Origin: CAVXHV01 sp963761445
GTDB lineage: Bacteria > Planctomycetota > Planctomycetia > Isosphaerales > Isosphaeraceae
Direction: 5' to 3'
Assembly (NCBI GenBank): GCA_963761445.1
Contig: CAVXHV010000005.1
Coordinates: 2,976,001-3,040,000, forward strand
DNA length: 64,000 nucleotides
The notes under the pieces are model-generated. The model saw nothing but the letters and a program-made list of their open reading frames with translations, was not told the origin of the DNA and did not search any database. This document shows, piece by piece, positions 43,910 to 54,349 of the stretch (its first letter is position 1; each line of letters opens with the position of its first letter). A program made the translations under genes and the position numbers.

Positions 43910-43969
43910 GGCAAGATACCTACTCGTTGAGGGTGGGGCGAAGGTCCGCGACGGCGGTAGTTCGCCAAG

Positions 43970-45668
43970 TCAGGAAGCGTGCTCGAGGACGACTTGACGC
44001 TGCGCGGTTTCTTGCCGTTCCGGTGTGAACTGGCGCTCGGGCTTGGGCACGATGAGCGGTCCCCAGAGCGGCATCAAGACCCCGGTGAAGAGCACGACGC
44101 AGACCGTGATCGGCACGGCCATGGGGAGGCTCAGACCGTCGAACGTAGTGCGGAGGAGCGGCGCCACCAGGAGCAACGCGGGAATCGAGCCGAGTAGATT
44201 CGCAGCCGATGCCAGGAGTGAACCGGCCGGCAACCGGCTTGCAACGGTCAGGCCGAGCAAGCCGCCCGCGGTCGGCCACACGAAGAGATAGCTTGCGCCA
44301 GGGACATAGATCGCCGTGGCCAGCGACAAGGCCAGCCAGCAGGAATAGGCGCCCAGGATCAGTGCTTCCAGTGGCTGCGAAGTCGCCCGCCAACGTGTCC
44401 AGGCGACGGTTATCGCTGCGGAAATGAGGGCGAAGACCGTCATGATCAATACGTCATGTTTCAGCCAGGGAATAGGCTGGGTGTGCAGGATATTCTGGAC
44501 CAGGGTCGAGCACACGCCCACCAGGCAAAGCGAGCCGACGGCCAGAATCGACGCGACGATCACGCAGCCGAAGAGAACGGTGCCTGAGAACAGATCGCCC
44601 AGGTCCATCCGGGCCGTGCGGATGGAGACGATCACGAGAACGAGAAAGATGCCTGAAGCGCCGAGCGCCAGGGGGAAGACCCACATCTTTGAATAAGACA
44701 GGACGAAGCGATTCAGGACGGACGTGTAGATCACGTCGTCTTGTTGGGGCTTGTCGAGGTCGAGTCGGCCGAAATGGCTGGCTGTTTCGAGCGCGTTATT
44801 GCCATGATGCTGCAAGGTGCGCTGGTCGAGGTTTTCCGGTGTATCTTCGGGCGTATGATAATAAGCGAGCCCGGCGCCGAAGGCGAAATTGAGGCCGGCC
44901 ATACTGGCGTTCTTGAAGACCGTCATGTCCGAGTCGTTGGGCATGATCTTGTACACGTCCATGGTCACGGAAGTGGCCAGCGGTTCTCGCACGGCCTGTG
45001 CGTACTGGCTGATCAGCCAGCCGTTGCCGTCGCTGGTCTCGAACAGGATAGACGGGCCGGAATTTCCCCGCGCGTCGAAATTGAGCACGAGGCCAACCTC
45101 CTTGGCCCAGGGATGCTCGGCCACAAAAAGACGGGCGCCCAGCAAGCCGCTCTCTTCGCCGTCGGTGAAGAGCGCGATCAAGTCGCGTTCGAGCGGCGGG
45201 GAGGCTTTCAACGCGCGGAGGGTCTCGAGCACGACGGCCACGCCGGCGGCGTTATCGGACTGCGCCCGGGCCCCACGGGACGGAATCGTAGTGGCGCAGA
45301 GCATCAGTGCTTTCTTGCCCGGGGGACCCAGTCCTTTGATTCGAGCCACAATGTTCTGCGGCGCCGGCTCGTCGTGCCCTTTGGTCGACTGGACCTCCGC
45401 CGTCACTCCCATTTGTTCAAGTCGTTTGATGATCGTTTTGCGCACCCGAGCTGATTCCGCGGAGCCCATTGGATGCGGGGCGCGCGATGGCTTCCACGTG
45501 TTTCTGGGCGTTCGGGGCGGCGAATTTGTTGGTCACCTTGGAGGCCAGCATCGGAGACGGAGGATTCCGAGCTTGAATCGCAAACCACGCGACTGCGACG
45601 GCCGCCAGAGCGGCAACCCACGCCGGCCAACGACGATCAGCCACATTCGCCCCCGTCCGGGTCAGCAT
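43970..45668 (-). CDS. M28-family metallopeptidase with multi-pass membrane domain (several apparent frameshifts)
   Basis: The start is MLTRTGANVADRRW at 45668, with an N-terminal membrane anchor ('WVAALAAVAVAWFAI'). Near 45478 the frame breaks ('EAIARPASNG' versus 'APHPMGSAESARVRK'). The peptidase domain has 'QNIVARIKG', 'SDNAAGVAVVLETL', 'ALFTDGEESGLLGAR', 'LNFDARGNSG' and 'YHTPEDTPENLD' (ERMP1-like M28). In the main frame the first zinc-ligand site reads 'LCATTIPSRGARAQSDN', but the neighbouring frame of the same bases (about 45261-45293) encodes 'HYDSVPWGPGA', the expected M28 motif, so a compensating indel pair is likely. The C-terminal ~270 residues are about eight transmembrane helices. 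The peptidase would cleave N-terminal residues outside the cytoplasm. Confidence 0.78.
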
Positions 45669-45776
45669 TTCACAAGCCTCGTAAACTTGAAGTTCAGGCC
45701 GATCCCACGAAATGTTATTCTCAGGAAAACCATCATCCTCGATCGAGGGAACGCGAGCAAGTTCAAGGGAGTTTGG

Positions 45777-46736
45777 ATGTCTTTCAGTTCTTTCTGGCTC
45801 AAGCATCGACGGCGGATCAAGAGGTGGGCTGTCTTTCTACTGGTCAGTATAGCGATCTGGCTGCTTGCATCGACGGCGGTGGTCTACCAGCTTACAAGGC
45901 GGCGCGGACGACAGGCTCTTGAGCCGCTGCCGCGGGTCGCCTGGGGAGCGATTGAAAGCCGGCGCTTGAAGACGGCCGACGGAGAGGAGCTGGGGACGTG
46001 GTTTGTCGAAGGGCGCGAGCAGGCTCCGAGCGTGCTCTTGCTCCACGGCAACCATGGCAGCCGGGCCCAGACGCTCAGTCGTGGCAAGCTGCTGGTCTCA
46101 CATGGGTATTCCGTGTTGATGCTCTCGATGCGGGCACACGGGGATTCCACGGGGGAATATCACGACATCGGCTGGAGTGCCCGTCGTGATGTCTGGGCCG
46201 CCGTCGAGTTTCTGGAGCAGCGCCGGCCTGGCCGTCCGGTGATCGTGGGTGGCATCTCGATGGGATCGGCTGCGGCGGTGTTTGCTGCGAAGGAGCTGGG
46301 CGGCCGGGTTCAGGGCTACATCCTGGAAAGTCCGTATCAGGACCTCAAGGTTGCGGTCTGGAATCGCGTGGATATCGCGTTACCGCCGGTTCTGAGCCAC
46401 GTGGCTTACGCGGGGCTGAGGACGGTCGGACCGCTGTTTCTGCCCAATCTTGAGCAGATCTCACCGCTCGAAGCGGCGAGTGGAATACCCGAGGATGTGC
46501 CGGTCTTGATCCTGGCTGGTGACGCCGACCGGCATGCGCGGCTCCCAGAGGCGCGGGCGATCTTTGCCAGGGTGGCGTCGCACGGGAAGCTGGTTCTGTT
46601 TGCCGGGGCGGCGCACGTCGACTTGTTTCATTTCAACCGGGATCTTTACGAACGGACGGTGCTGGATTTTTGCCGTGCGGTCGTCGAGCAAACGAGCTCA
46701 CGGCCGTCAACGTCCGCATCAAGCTGGGCTGGCTGA
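45777..46736 (+). CDS. Membrane-anchored alpha/beta-hydrolase
   Basis: The start MSFSSFWLKHRRRIKRW (45777) is chosen because a GGGAG ribosome site precedes it and a basic region plus one transmembrane helix ('AVFLLVSIAIWLLASTAVV') follow; a much longer in-frame extension upstream is antisense to the peptidase gene. The hydrolase fold shows 'SVLLLHGNHGSR', the nucleophile elbow 'GGISMGSAAAV', 'LILAGDADRHA' (acid) and 'GAAHVDLF' (His). It is a 319-residue enzyme of the serine-hydrolase type found as membrane-anchored YqkD/BAAT-like proteins. Substrate unknown. It is divergent from the M28 gene. Confidence 0.8.
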   Translation: MSFSSFWLKHRRRIKRWAVFLLVSIAIWLLASTAVVYQLTRRRGRQALEPLPRVAWGAIESRRLKTADGEELGTWFVEGREQAPSVLLLHGNHGSRAQTLSRGKLLVSHGYSVLMLSMRAHGDSTGEYHDIGWSARRDVWAAVEFLEQRRPGRPVIVGGISMGSAAAVFAAKELGGRVQGYILESPYQDLKVAVWNRVDIALPPVLSHVAYAGLRTVGPLFLPNLEQISPLEAASGIPEDVPVLILAGDADRHARLPEARAIFARVASHGKLVLFAGAAHVDLFHFNRDLYERTVLDFCRAVVEQTSSRPSTSASSWAG

Positions 46737-46870
46737 TGTGGCTGCGACTTCCGTATTGATTTCGCAGGACTGCGGCTCGTCGCGATGGCGCCGCTGGCCG
46801 CAAGTCGCTTGCCCGGGGCATTTGAGCGAATTCACCGAAGTCACGGTACGCGTGAACAGGTTTCTTTGAG

Positions 46871-49076
46871 GTAAATGAAATTACGGTATTGCCGATGCAG
46901 GGCCGCATCGACCCGGTGCAAATGGAGCGGTTCCAACTGGAAGCACGTTCGGCGGCGCGACTGCACCACACGCACATCGTTCCCGTCCACAGTTTCGGCA
47001 CACACGACGGTGCCCACTATTACGCCATGCAGTTCATCACCGGATGCAGCGTGGATGCTGTGATCCGAAACCTGAGGCAAAGTCGGGCCGGTGAGAGCAC
47101 GCCCGTCGTTGACGCCGGCTCGACGAAGGAGGCAACCGAGTCCGCCAAGGATCGATCGCATGCTGCGGCTGAGCTACTCCTGACTGGTGGGCTCGCTGCG
47201 CCACTCGGCGACATTGCGGCGACCGACGCCCAAGGGGGGGTAGAACTGCCATCGATGACGTCGGAAGGCTCGGCGTTTTTGGGCCGATCGGTCCCTTTGT
47301 ACTTTCGTTCGGTGGCCCGGCTCGGGAAGGACGTCGCCGACGCGCTGGCGCACGCCCACGTTCAGGGCGTGCTGCACCGAGACGTCAAGCCGTCGAATTT
47401 GTTGCTCGACGCCGAGGGAGAGGTCTGGGTCACCGATTTCGGCCTGGCGAAGGTGGAGGGAGGCGAAGGGCTGACCCGAACGGGTGATGTTGTCGGAACG
47501 CTCCGATACATGGCGCCGGAGCGGTTCGACGGCTGGTCCGACCCTCGCAGCGACGTGTACGGCCTGGGAATGACGCTGTACGAGCTGCTCACGCTTCGCC
47601 CCGGCCACGATCAATTGGACCGACTTCAATTGATCGAGAACGTGCTGCATGAGGTGCCGCCGGCGCCGCGACGGCTCGAACCGGCCATCCCGCGCGACCT
47701 GGAAACGATCGTCCTGAAGGCCATCGCAAAAGAGCCGGGGAAGCGATACGCCACGGCGAAAGCGCTTGCAGAAGACCTGGAGAATTTCCTGGTTGGCAAG
47801 CCGATCCGGCGCGCCGGGTGGGCGCGATCGAGACGGCGTGGCGCTGGTGCCGCCGGAATCCGTCGGCCGCGGGACTGATCGCGGTGATTTGTCCTTCAGC
47901 CCAGACAGCCGGTGGGTCGCCACAGCAGGCGAAGACCAGTCGATGAAGGTCTGGGAAGTGGCAACAGGTCGGGAGGTGCTGAATCTTCTCGGTCATGTCG
48001 ACTGTGTTTCCGACGTGTCGTACAGCCCCGATGGCAAATCACTGGTCACCTCAGGATACGACGGGACTCTGCGGGTCTGGGATGCAGATTCAAGCCACGA
48101 CGCCCGATTTCGGACGATCGTTCAGCTCCGATCGCCGCTGAGTGCTGTCGCGTTTAACCCAGTGGACGGAGGGCTGGCGTTTGCCGAACAGGGTGGTGCT
48201 GTCCATGTTTGGGACGCGACCAGTGGCCGCGAGACGGAGGTTTTTGTCCTGAAGCCCGAGGCTGGGCCCAATCTGGGACTCGCGTTCAGCCCAGATGGAA
48301 AGAACCTGGCCGGCGCGTTCGGTGACTGGCGGGAGGAGATACCGGGTCACGTCAAGATCTGGGACCTGGCGACGAGGCGATTGATTCACACCCTCGACGG
48401 ACAGATCGGTGCTTGCACCAGCCTCGCGTTCAGCCCTGACGGGCGCTTCATCGCGGCGGGGGGCGGCGCAACTCACCGGAGGAGCTCCATCAAGATCTGG
48501 AACTCCCGAACCGGCCTCGAGCAATGGGATCTCGGAGGTGCACACGGCCATCAGCACGGGGGCGGAGCGGTTGTGTTTGGTTTTGGCGGCAATCTCGTCG
48601 TCTCGGCCGCCTCGGACGACGTCGTCAAATTCTGGGATATGTCGAGCGGTAACTGGCTCAGGGACGGACGAGCGTCGGATGCGGGCCGAAGCTGTCATAT
48701 CGCGATCAGCCCTGACGGCCGGCGGATTGCCTCGACGGGAAAGGATAAAGACCTGAAAGTACTGGAAACCACCACCGGTGAGGTCCTGTTCACCCTTCGG
48801 GGACACACGGATACGAGCCGTTGCCTGGTGATCAGTCCCGATGGCAAACGGCTCGCGTCGGCCGGACAGGACCGGACCGTCAAGATCTGGGACATGACCT
48901 CCGGGCAGGAATTGTTGACGCTCCGGGGCCACACGGCGCCGGTACACGGAGTCGCGTTCAGCCCGGACGGAACGCGGATCGCGTCGGCGAGCGAGGACGG
49001 GACGCTCAAAATCTGGAACGCTTCACCGATAACCGCGCTCGCCCCGAATGCGAAGCTGGTGCAAACGCAACCCTGA
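46871..49076 (+). pseudogene. Decayed Ser/Thr kinase-WD40 gene
   Basis: The sequence opens inside a kinase N-lobe: only 'ITVLPMQGRIDPVQMERFQLEA' region equivalents remain, so the Gly-rich loop and catalytic Lys are missing and an in-frame stop lies just upstream. The C-lobe is well preserved (HRDVKPSNLL, DFGLAKVEG, 'GTLRYMAPERFDGWSDPRSDVYGLG'). At about 47820 the frame breaks; the family linker 'AIETAWRWCRRNPSAAGLIAV' is visible in another frame, but the membrane helix and first propeller blades are deleted. WD40 repeats then run from about 47890 to 49076 in a third frame (about nine 'SPDG(K/R)...KIWD' units). Truncation, deletion and frame changes make a functional product unlikely. The WD40 part alone could still be translated. 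Confidence 0.75.
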
Positions 49077-49148
49077 CGGCGGCTTCAGCGAACGCGCGCA
49101 ATCAACCACCGCCCCGGCCGATCGTGGTCGGAATCAGCGAAGCCGGGC

Positions 49149-50104
49149 TCATCGGTCGCGCTCGAGCCCGGCGACAGTGAACAATGATGGCGGCACGGGC
49201 TTATTGACCAGCTCCCATTTGAAAGAGAGGTCGTAAGTGTCGGTGAGCGATGCCGTGGTCATTTCGTTGCGATATTTCTTGGGAATCCATGTCCCGTGAA
49301 TCTGCACCCAGACCATCTCGCTCACGTACATTGGCAGTCCGGAGCGCGAGCCGACCTCGCATCGAATCGGACCGAACCCCCTCGAGTCATCCACCCACAA
49401 GGTTCGCACCAAGGCGTTGTGCCGACTTGATGAAAGCTTGATACGGTAAATGTGGTCGGATTCCCTGGTGACTTCCTCCAGTCGCGCATTGGTCCAGGTT
49501 TTCAGGACGGGCTCGAAATCGAGCACCGACGAATCCCGGTTCCAGAACTGCAGGCCCAAACTCCGGATATCAAACGGAGCGATCTTTTGATGAAGCGTGC
49601 GCAAGGGTGCGGCTCCGACAATCACGGCGAAGTCGGAGCGGCCTCGTGTTTCGGACTGGAAGATCGTCCTCCGTGGTGTGCTGATGAGCTTGGCCGTCAT
49701 GCGGTCGGCGGGTGTGTCCGGGACCGCAGGTAAGGGTAGCGCACGGCCAGAGGCTCGGTTTTGTCAAATCGCAGTAGTCCTTTTTCGTAGTCGAAGGCTC
49801 CGAAAATCTCAACCTCGCCCGCGCCGTGGGATCGATCTGTCCAGTTATCGATCGCGCGGCGGCCGGTGGCGACGAAGACGCCGCGCTCGAGTTTCTTGCG
49901 GTTCTCGGTCATGCCGGACCACAGATACCGAACGAGCTTCACCGGATCGGATCCGGAAGCTGGTGGAACTTGAACACGTTCGACATCGCCCGCGCGTGTG
50001 ATCGGTGCTACGATCAACGGAAAAAGCATGACCGTCAGCGCGACGAGGCGACACGGACGTTGCTTTGACCCGACCAGCGTGATGACGAAGGCAGGAGATT
50101 TCAT
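49149..50104 (-). CDS. Secreted protein of unknown function, outer-membrane-lipoprotein-sorting-like (apparent frameshift near 49700)
   Basis: It begins at 50104 (MKSPAFVITLVG) with a hydrophobic stretch ('LVALTVMLFPLIVAPITRAG') that looks like a signal. The first 135 residues end 'AVRYPYLRSRTHPPTA' at a TGA that overlaps an ATG, and a second frame continues for 183 residues ('IYRIKLSSSRHNALVRTLW', 'VWVQIHGTWIPKKYRNEM'). The split falls inside what looks like one beta-rich domain ('FGAFDYEKGLLRFDKTEP' then 'TLWVDDSRGFGPIRCE'), similar in style to LolA/LolB-type lipid-carrier folds common in planctomycetes. I favour one frameshifted gene over two coupled genes, but both are possible. Confidence 0.55.
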
Positions 50105-50252
50105 TCGAGTTGTCGCACTCCATTACGCCGCTGTAGTTCGCGAGTTGATTCTACGCGGGGCCAATCGCCTATTATGCTATGGCCGGGTTCAGTGGTCCAG
50201 TTACACAGGGAGATGGCCGTTTTGGCGGCTACCGTCTGTCGAGAGCAAGGCC

Positions 50253-50682
50253 GTGTTGTCGATTCTCCGTCCAAGACTCCAGATTCTGGCTGCGATCGAA
50301 GGGATCTTGATCGGTCTGCTGCTGGGGCTGATCGATGTTCATTCCACGAGTGGTGATTGGTTTGAGGCGGTGTCTCCACCTGGCTTTCGTGCGGCTGCTT
50401 CTGCAGAACGATCCCTTCTTCGGCTTCTGCACGTTCTATTCAGCGCGATACACTGAGAGTCGTTTCAAAACCATTCGGGTCGGCATGACCGGGGAAGAAG
50501 TCGAAGGCGTCATCGGACCGCCGCTTAGAAAGCAACGCTGGAATGAACACGCGGGGCCGCCGAACGAGGAGATGTGGGAATATAGCGCTCGTCGCGACGA
50601 CACGGCGAATTTCTGGAGGCGATGGGTGTTCTTTGAAAACGACAAGGTTTCGCACGTCATCAGCGATTTCTGGGTCGATTGA
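50253..50682 (+). CDS. Small BamE/SmpA-like anchored protein (apparent frameshift near 50375)
   Basis: A GTG at 50253 starts 'LSILRPRLQILAAIEGILIG', a basic N-terminus with a transmembrane helix. After 'HSTSGDWFEAV' the frame moves and continues as 'AFVRLLLQNDPFFGF', then 'RFKTIRVGMTGEEVEGVIG'. 'VGMTxxEVxxxIGPP' is the SmpA/OmlA/BamE-type turn in which a small lipoprotein or anchored domain packs a helix pair on a sheet. 'MWEYSARRDDTANFW' and 'RWVFFENDKVSHVISD' supply the strands. It may be a periplasmic scaffold; whether it takes part in outer-membrane protein assembly is not shown. Confidence 0.5.
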
Positions 50683-50790
50683 CAATCGCGCCGAAGTGGC
50701 AGTTGAACGCGTCGCGTCGCTTGTGGCAGGCTTGCTTGGCGGGTAGGCTCGACTGAGCGGGTCCTCGTAAACTCCGTTGACTGGTTCCAA

Positions 50791-50797
50791 AAGGAGG
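50791..50797 (+). promoter_or_regulatory. Ribosome binding site deciding the start at 50804
   Basis: AAGGAGG lies six bases before ATG 50804, which is preferred over the in-frame ATG-less extension from 50777. Confidence 0.65.
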
Positions 50798-50803
50798 CGG
50801 AGC

Positions 50804-53800
50804 ATGGCTGGCCGCAAGATTCGGGACATTCGCGACGCGTTTGCAACGGTCGTCACGTTGGTCGTGTTTGCTGGTCTCGCCTGCTGCGGAGGCGCGAGGG
50901 CTGTTGAGCAGGAGCCGGACGGGCTCAGCGGGCGCGTGGTTGACGCCTCGGGTGCGGCGGTCGCGGGGGCGAAGGTCTGGGTGATCGGCGGGTCGTGGGA
51001 GGAGCCGACGGGGGTCGCGGAGACGAGCGCGGATGGCCAGGGGACGTTTTCCTTTCCGACCGTGTGGAAAGACCTGAAGGGCTCGGGAGCGTTCAAGAGC
51101 CTCAGACACTCGTATAGCCTGGCCGCGCGCGATGGCCGCGGGCGCATTGGCTGGATCACGTCCGTTGGCAGCAGAGGCGATGCGCCCAACACCATCTCGC
51201 TGGTCGAGTCCGGCGAGGCCCGCGGGCGCGTGGTTGACACCGCGGGAAAGCCGCTCGCCGGCGCGGAGATCGTGCCGGCCTTGTTCATCCGGTCGCACCA
51301 AAGGAACTCGGCGAATGATTATGTTCGCCTCACGGCCGCCCTGGCCCGGCCGCTGGCGACGACGACCGCTGCGGATGGCGCGTTCACGTTGCGGGGGATT
51401 CCCGCGGGCTGTGACGTGCAGGCGAGCATCACGCGCGCCGGGTTCGGCACGCCGCGGGTGTCGTGGGATTCGACCAAGCCGGTGACGATCGCCCTCGACG
51501 GCCGCATGGGTCGCGTCGACGGCCGGCTCTTGACTCCCGACGGCAAGGACTTACTGGCCGAGCTCGCGATGAGCATCACGCGCAACCAGCCGGCCGACGA
51601 GCCGACGGGAAGGCTCTTCATCCTGATCTATTCCAAGACCATCAGCGTCGTGGGCGACGGGCAGTTTCGGTTTGATGAGCTGCCGCCGGGGCACTATACG
51701 GTCTCTCTCGATTCTGCCCCGGCTTGCGGATTCACGGCCGACATCTTGCAGGACGTCGAGGTCGGCCCAGGCAGAACCGTCGCTGGCCTGAAGATGCCGC
51801 TACGACGGCTGCTTGTCATCAAGGGCCGCGTGGTCGACGGGGCGAGCGGCGAGGGCGTCGCGGGCGTCTGGGTGAATGCGTCGACGGTTTCAGGGGCGGG
51901 AATGCGATATGGCGACAGCGATGTGACGGACGCCCGCGGGCGCTATACCGTGCACGTGGCGCCGGGGAAAATCGTGATCCAACCAACGTCGACGCCTGCC
52001 AGCCATCTTGGGCTCAACTACGAATCACTTCCGCAGCTCGAAGCCGGGGCAGATCGGGAGTGGCCGGACTTCAAGCTGAGCCGGGCCGTGGCGATCGACG
52101 GCAAGGTGGCGGACGCGGCCGGCAAGCCGGTGGCGGGGGCCGAGGTTCACGCGCTCAAGCAGAGCGCCATGGGGTTTGCGGACATGGGTCCGCCGGCAAA
52201 GACCGGGCCGGACGGGTCGTTCCGGCTCGAGCAGCTTGACCCGGATGACACCTTGCCCGTGCGAGCCAGGACCAACGATGCGACGACCGACGGGGCCGTG
52301 GTGATCGAGCCGGGGAAACAGTCAGGGAAGCTGACGCTGGTGGTCGATCCGAGATTTGCGGTGCGCGTGCGTGGGGTGATTCGCGATCGCTCGGGCAAGC
52401 CGGTTCCCGGGGCGTCGGTGAGCCTCGGCTGGGGCCGGAACTACGTGAGCAGGAAGGTTCGATTCTCCGGTGTCGGCAGCACGCTCGAAGGCTACAAGAC
52501 CGACGACGAGGGCCGGTTCGTGTCCGGGCGCTGTGGCCGGGCGATCGGTACAAGGTCAACGTCCAGGCGCCCGGGTACGGGAATGCCGAGTCGCCGGAGA
52601 TCACCGGCCGGGCCGGTGAGAACCATGATTTTGGCGCGATTCGCCTGGTGGCGACGGGGGGCCGGGTCGTGGGCGCGTGCTCGATACGGCCGGAAAGGCG
52701 GTGGCGGATGCCACGGTGTTCAACCGCGGCGATGCACCTGCGCCTGTGACGGCGCGGACGGATTCATCTGGCAGTTTTCAGCTCGAAGGTTTGTACGACG
52801 GCGGCAAATATGTTTTTGTGCGCAAGGATGGCTATCGCTTCACCGGGATGCGGGTCGAGCGGGATTCCGGCGCGGTGACGCTCACCCTGAGGCGAACGGA
52901 TGAGCCACCTCCTCCGTGGGCGAGCGCGCCGCACGCCACGCCCGAGGAAGAGCGCGCGGTTGCGAGGCGGGTGCTGACAAAAATCTGGGAGCGCTACAGC
53001 GATAACGCGAACAACAACGGCGCGTTCGAGTGCATCTTGCAAATGGCCCGGATCGATGCGGCGCTCGCTCTCAAATGGTCTACCGATGTGGGTGGGCATT
53101 ACGACGATCGTGTGCACCAGGCGGCGGGCGAGAACGAGGCGGAAACCGACACCGAAAGCGCGCGAGCGCTGCTGAGGACGCCCAAAGACGGGTCGAGCCA
53201 GTATGTTCTACTGAAGCTCGCCGAGCGGTTTGCCAGTGAGGATCGGGAGGAAGCCCTGAGGTTTGCCGAGGAAGCCGCCGTGCAGGCCCGCGCGATGCAG
53301 CAGCCCGACCGCACCGGTGCGATTGCCCGAGCCGGCGCACTGCTGGCGCGATCGGGCGCAAGGAGGCCGGGCTTGCACTCATCAAGGAGGCTGCGGGAGC
53401 CGCGGGGCAAATGGGCACAGAGGGTCGCGAGGCTTACGCTCGCGGTAATGTTGCCGCGGGGCTTGCGCTGTTCGACGTCGAACGGGCGCTGGCGCTCGTC
53501 GAGCCGATCAAGAACGAGAATGAACGTGACCGTTACTTCGGCTTTATTGGCACCGCGCTTGCTGGGAGCGATCCCAAACGGGCGCTTGACGTGGCCGGAA
53601 AGATTGGGGAGAAGTCGAGCGCGCCGCAATCGGTGAAAGTGGCGATCGCTTATGCGCTGGGCAAGGCCGGACGAACCGACGAGGCGATGGGTGTGATTGA
53701 AGGAATGAAGGGGCATTACGCGGCCGAGAAGTATCAGAGCGAGGGGTATGCTTGGCTGGCGGTCGCGGTGGCGCCTCGCGACAAGGCGCGTGCGGCGATG

Positions 53801-54340
53801 CTCATCGAGAGGGCGCTGGCCCTGCCGGTCGATCGGTCGCAGGAATTCCGAGGCTGGACTTATTTCGGCGGTGGCGCGGGCGAGGCCGGCTGGACCGCGG
53901 CGTGTGCGAAGCGGGCCGGATTTGACGACATGTCCTCCGCGGTGTTTCGCGTGCTGGCTGCGCGGCCGTCGGACCGGAATGCGGACCCATCGATGGACGC
54001 GGAATGCCAGACCATCGCGGCGGCGATCCTGGCGCTCACGGACCCGAAGGCGGCAAGCCAGATTCTGCGCGACATGGAGCTGCGGTGGGGCCAGCGGCTG
54101 GGTGAGCTCGGGCGAATTGCGGGCCGGCGCTGGCTCATGGCCTGGGCGCTGGCTGATCCGTCGCACGCGGAGCAGCTCTTTGAGGCCGAGCTGGCGGCGC
54201 TCGAGAGCCAGCAAAACGTGAACTTGCAGACGGGCGGCATTTTCAAGATGGCCGAGATTCTGGTGCAGCCGCAGAAACGCCGGGAGGAGTTTCTCCGGCG
54301 AGAGATCGGGGCGACGTGGTATCCGGGGATTGATGAGTGA
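50804..54340 (+). CDS. Secreted protein with repeated carboxypeptidase-regulatory-like domains and a TPR-like C-terminus (about three apparent frameshifts)
   Basis: A signal peptide ('FATVVTLVVFAGLACCGGA') is followed by about six carboxypeptidase-regulatory-like (CarboxypepD_reg/transthyretin-like) domains, each opening 'GRVVDxxGxPVAGAxV', e.g. 'LSGRVVDASGAAVAGAKV', 'ARGRVVDTAGKPLAGAEI' and 'IDGKVADAAGKPVAGAEV'. The C-terminal ~450 residues are alpha-helical TPR-like ('RVLTKIWERYSDNANNNG', 'VALALVEPIKNENERDRY', 'YALGKAGRTDEAMGVIEGM'). The frame shifts near 52520 (bridge 'RALWPGDRYKVNVQAPGYG' in another frame), near 52670 ('GRVLDTAGKAVADA') and near 53350. Domains match across all three breaks, so it is one gene. 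Likely an exported scaffold; no catalytic motif seen. Confidence 0.7.
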
Positions 54341-54349
54341 GCGCCTGGT

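Noticed and set aside
44889..45776. N-terminal extension of the alpha/beta hydrolase
   Set aside because: The extension is antisense to the M28 gene; the start at 45777 has a ribosome site and a clean membrane anchor.
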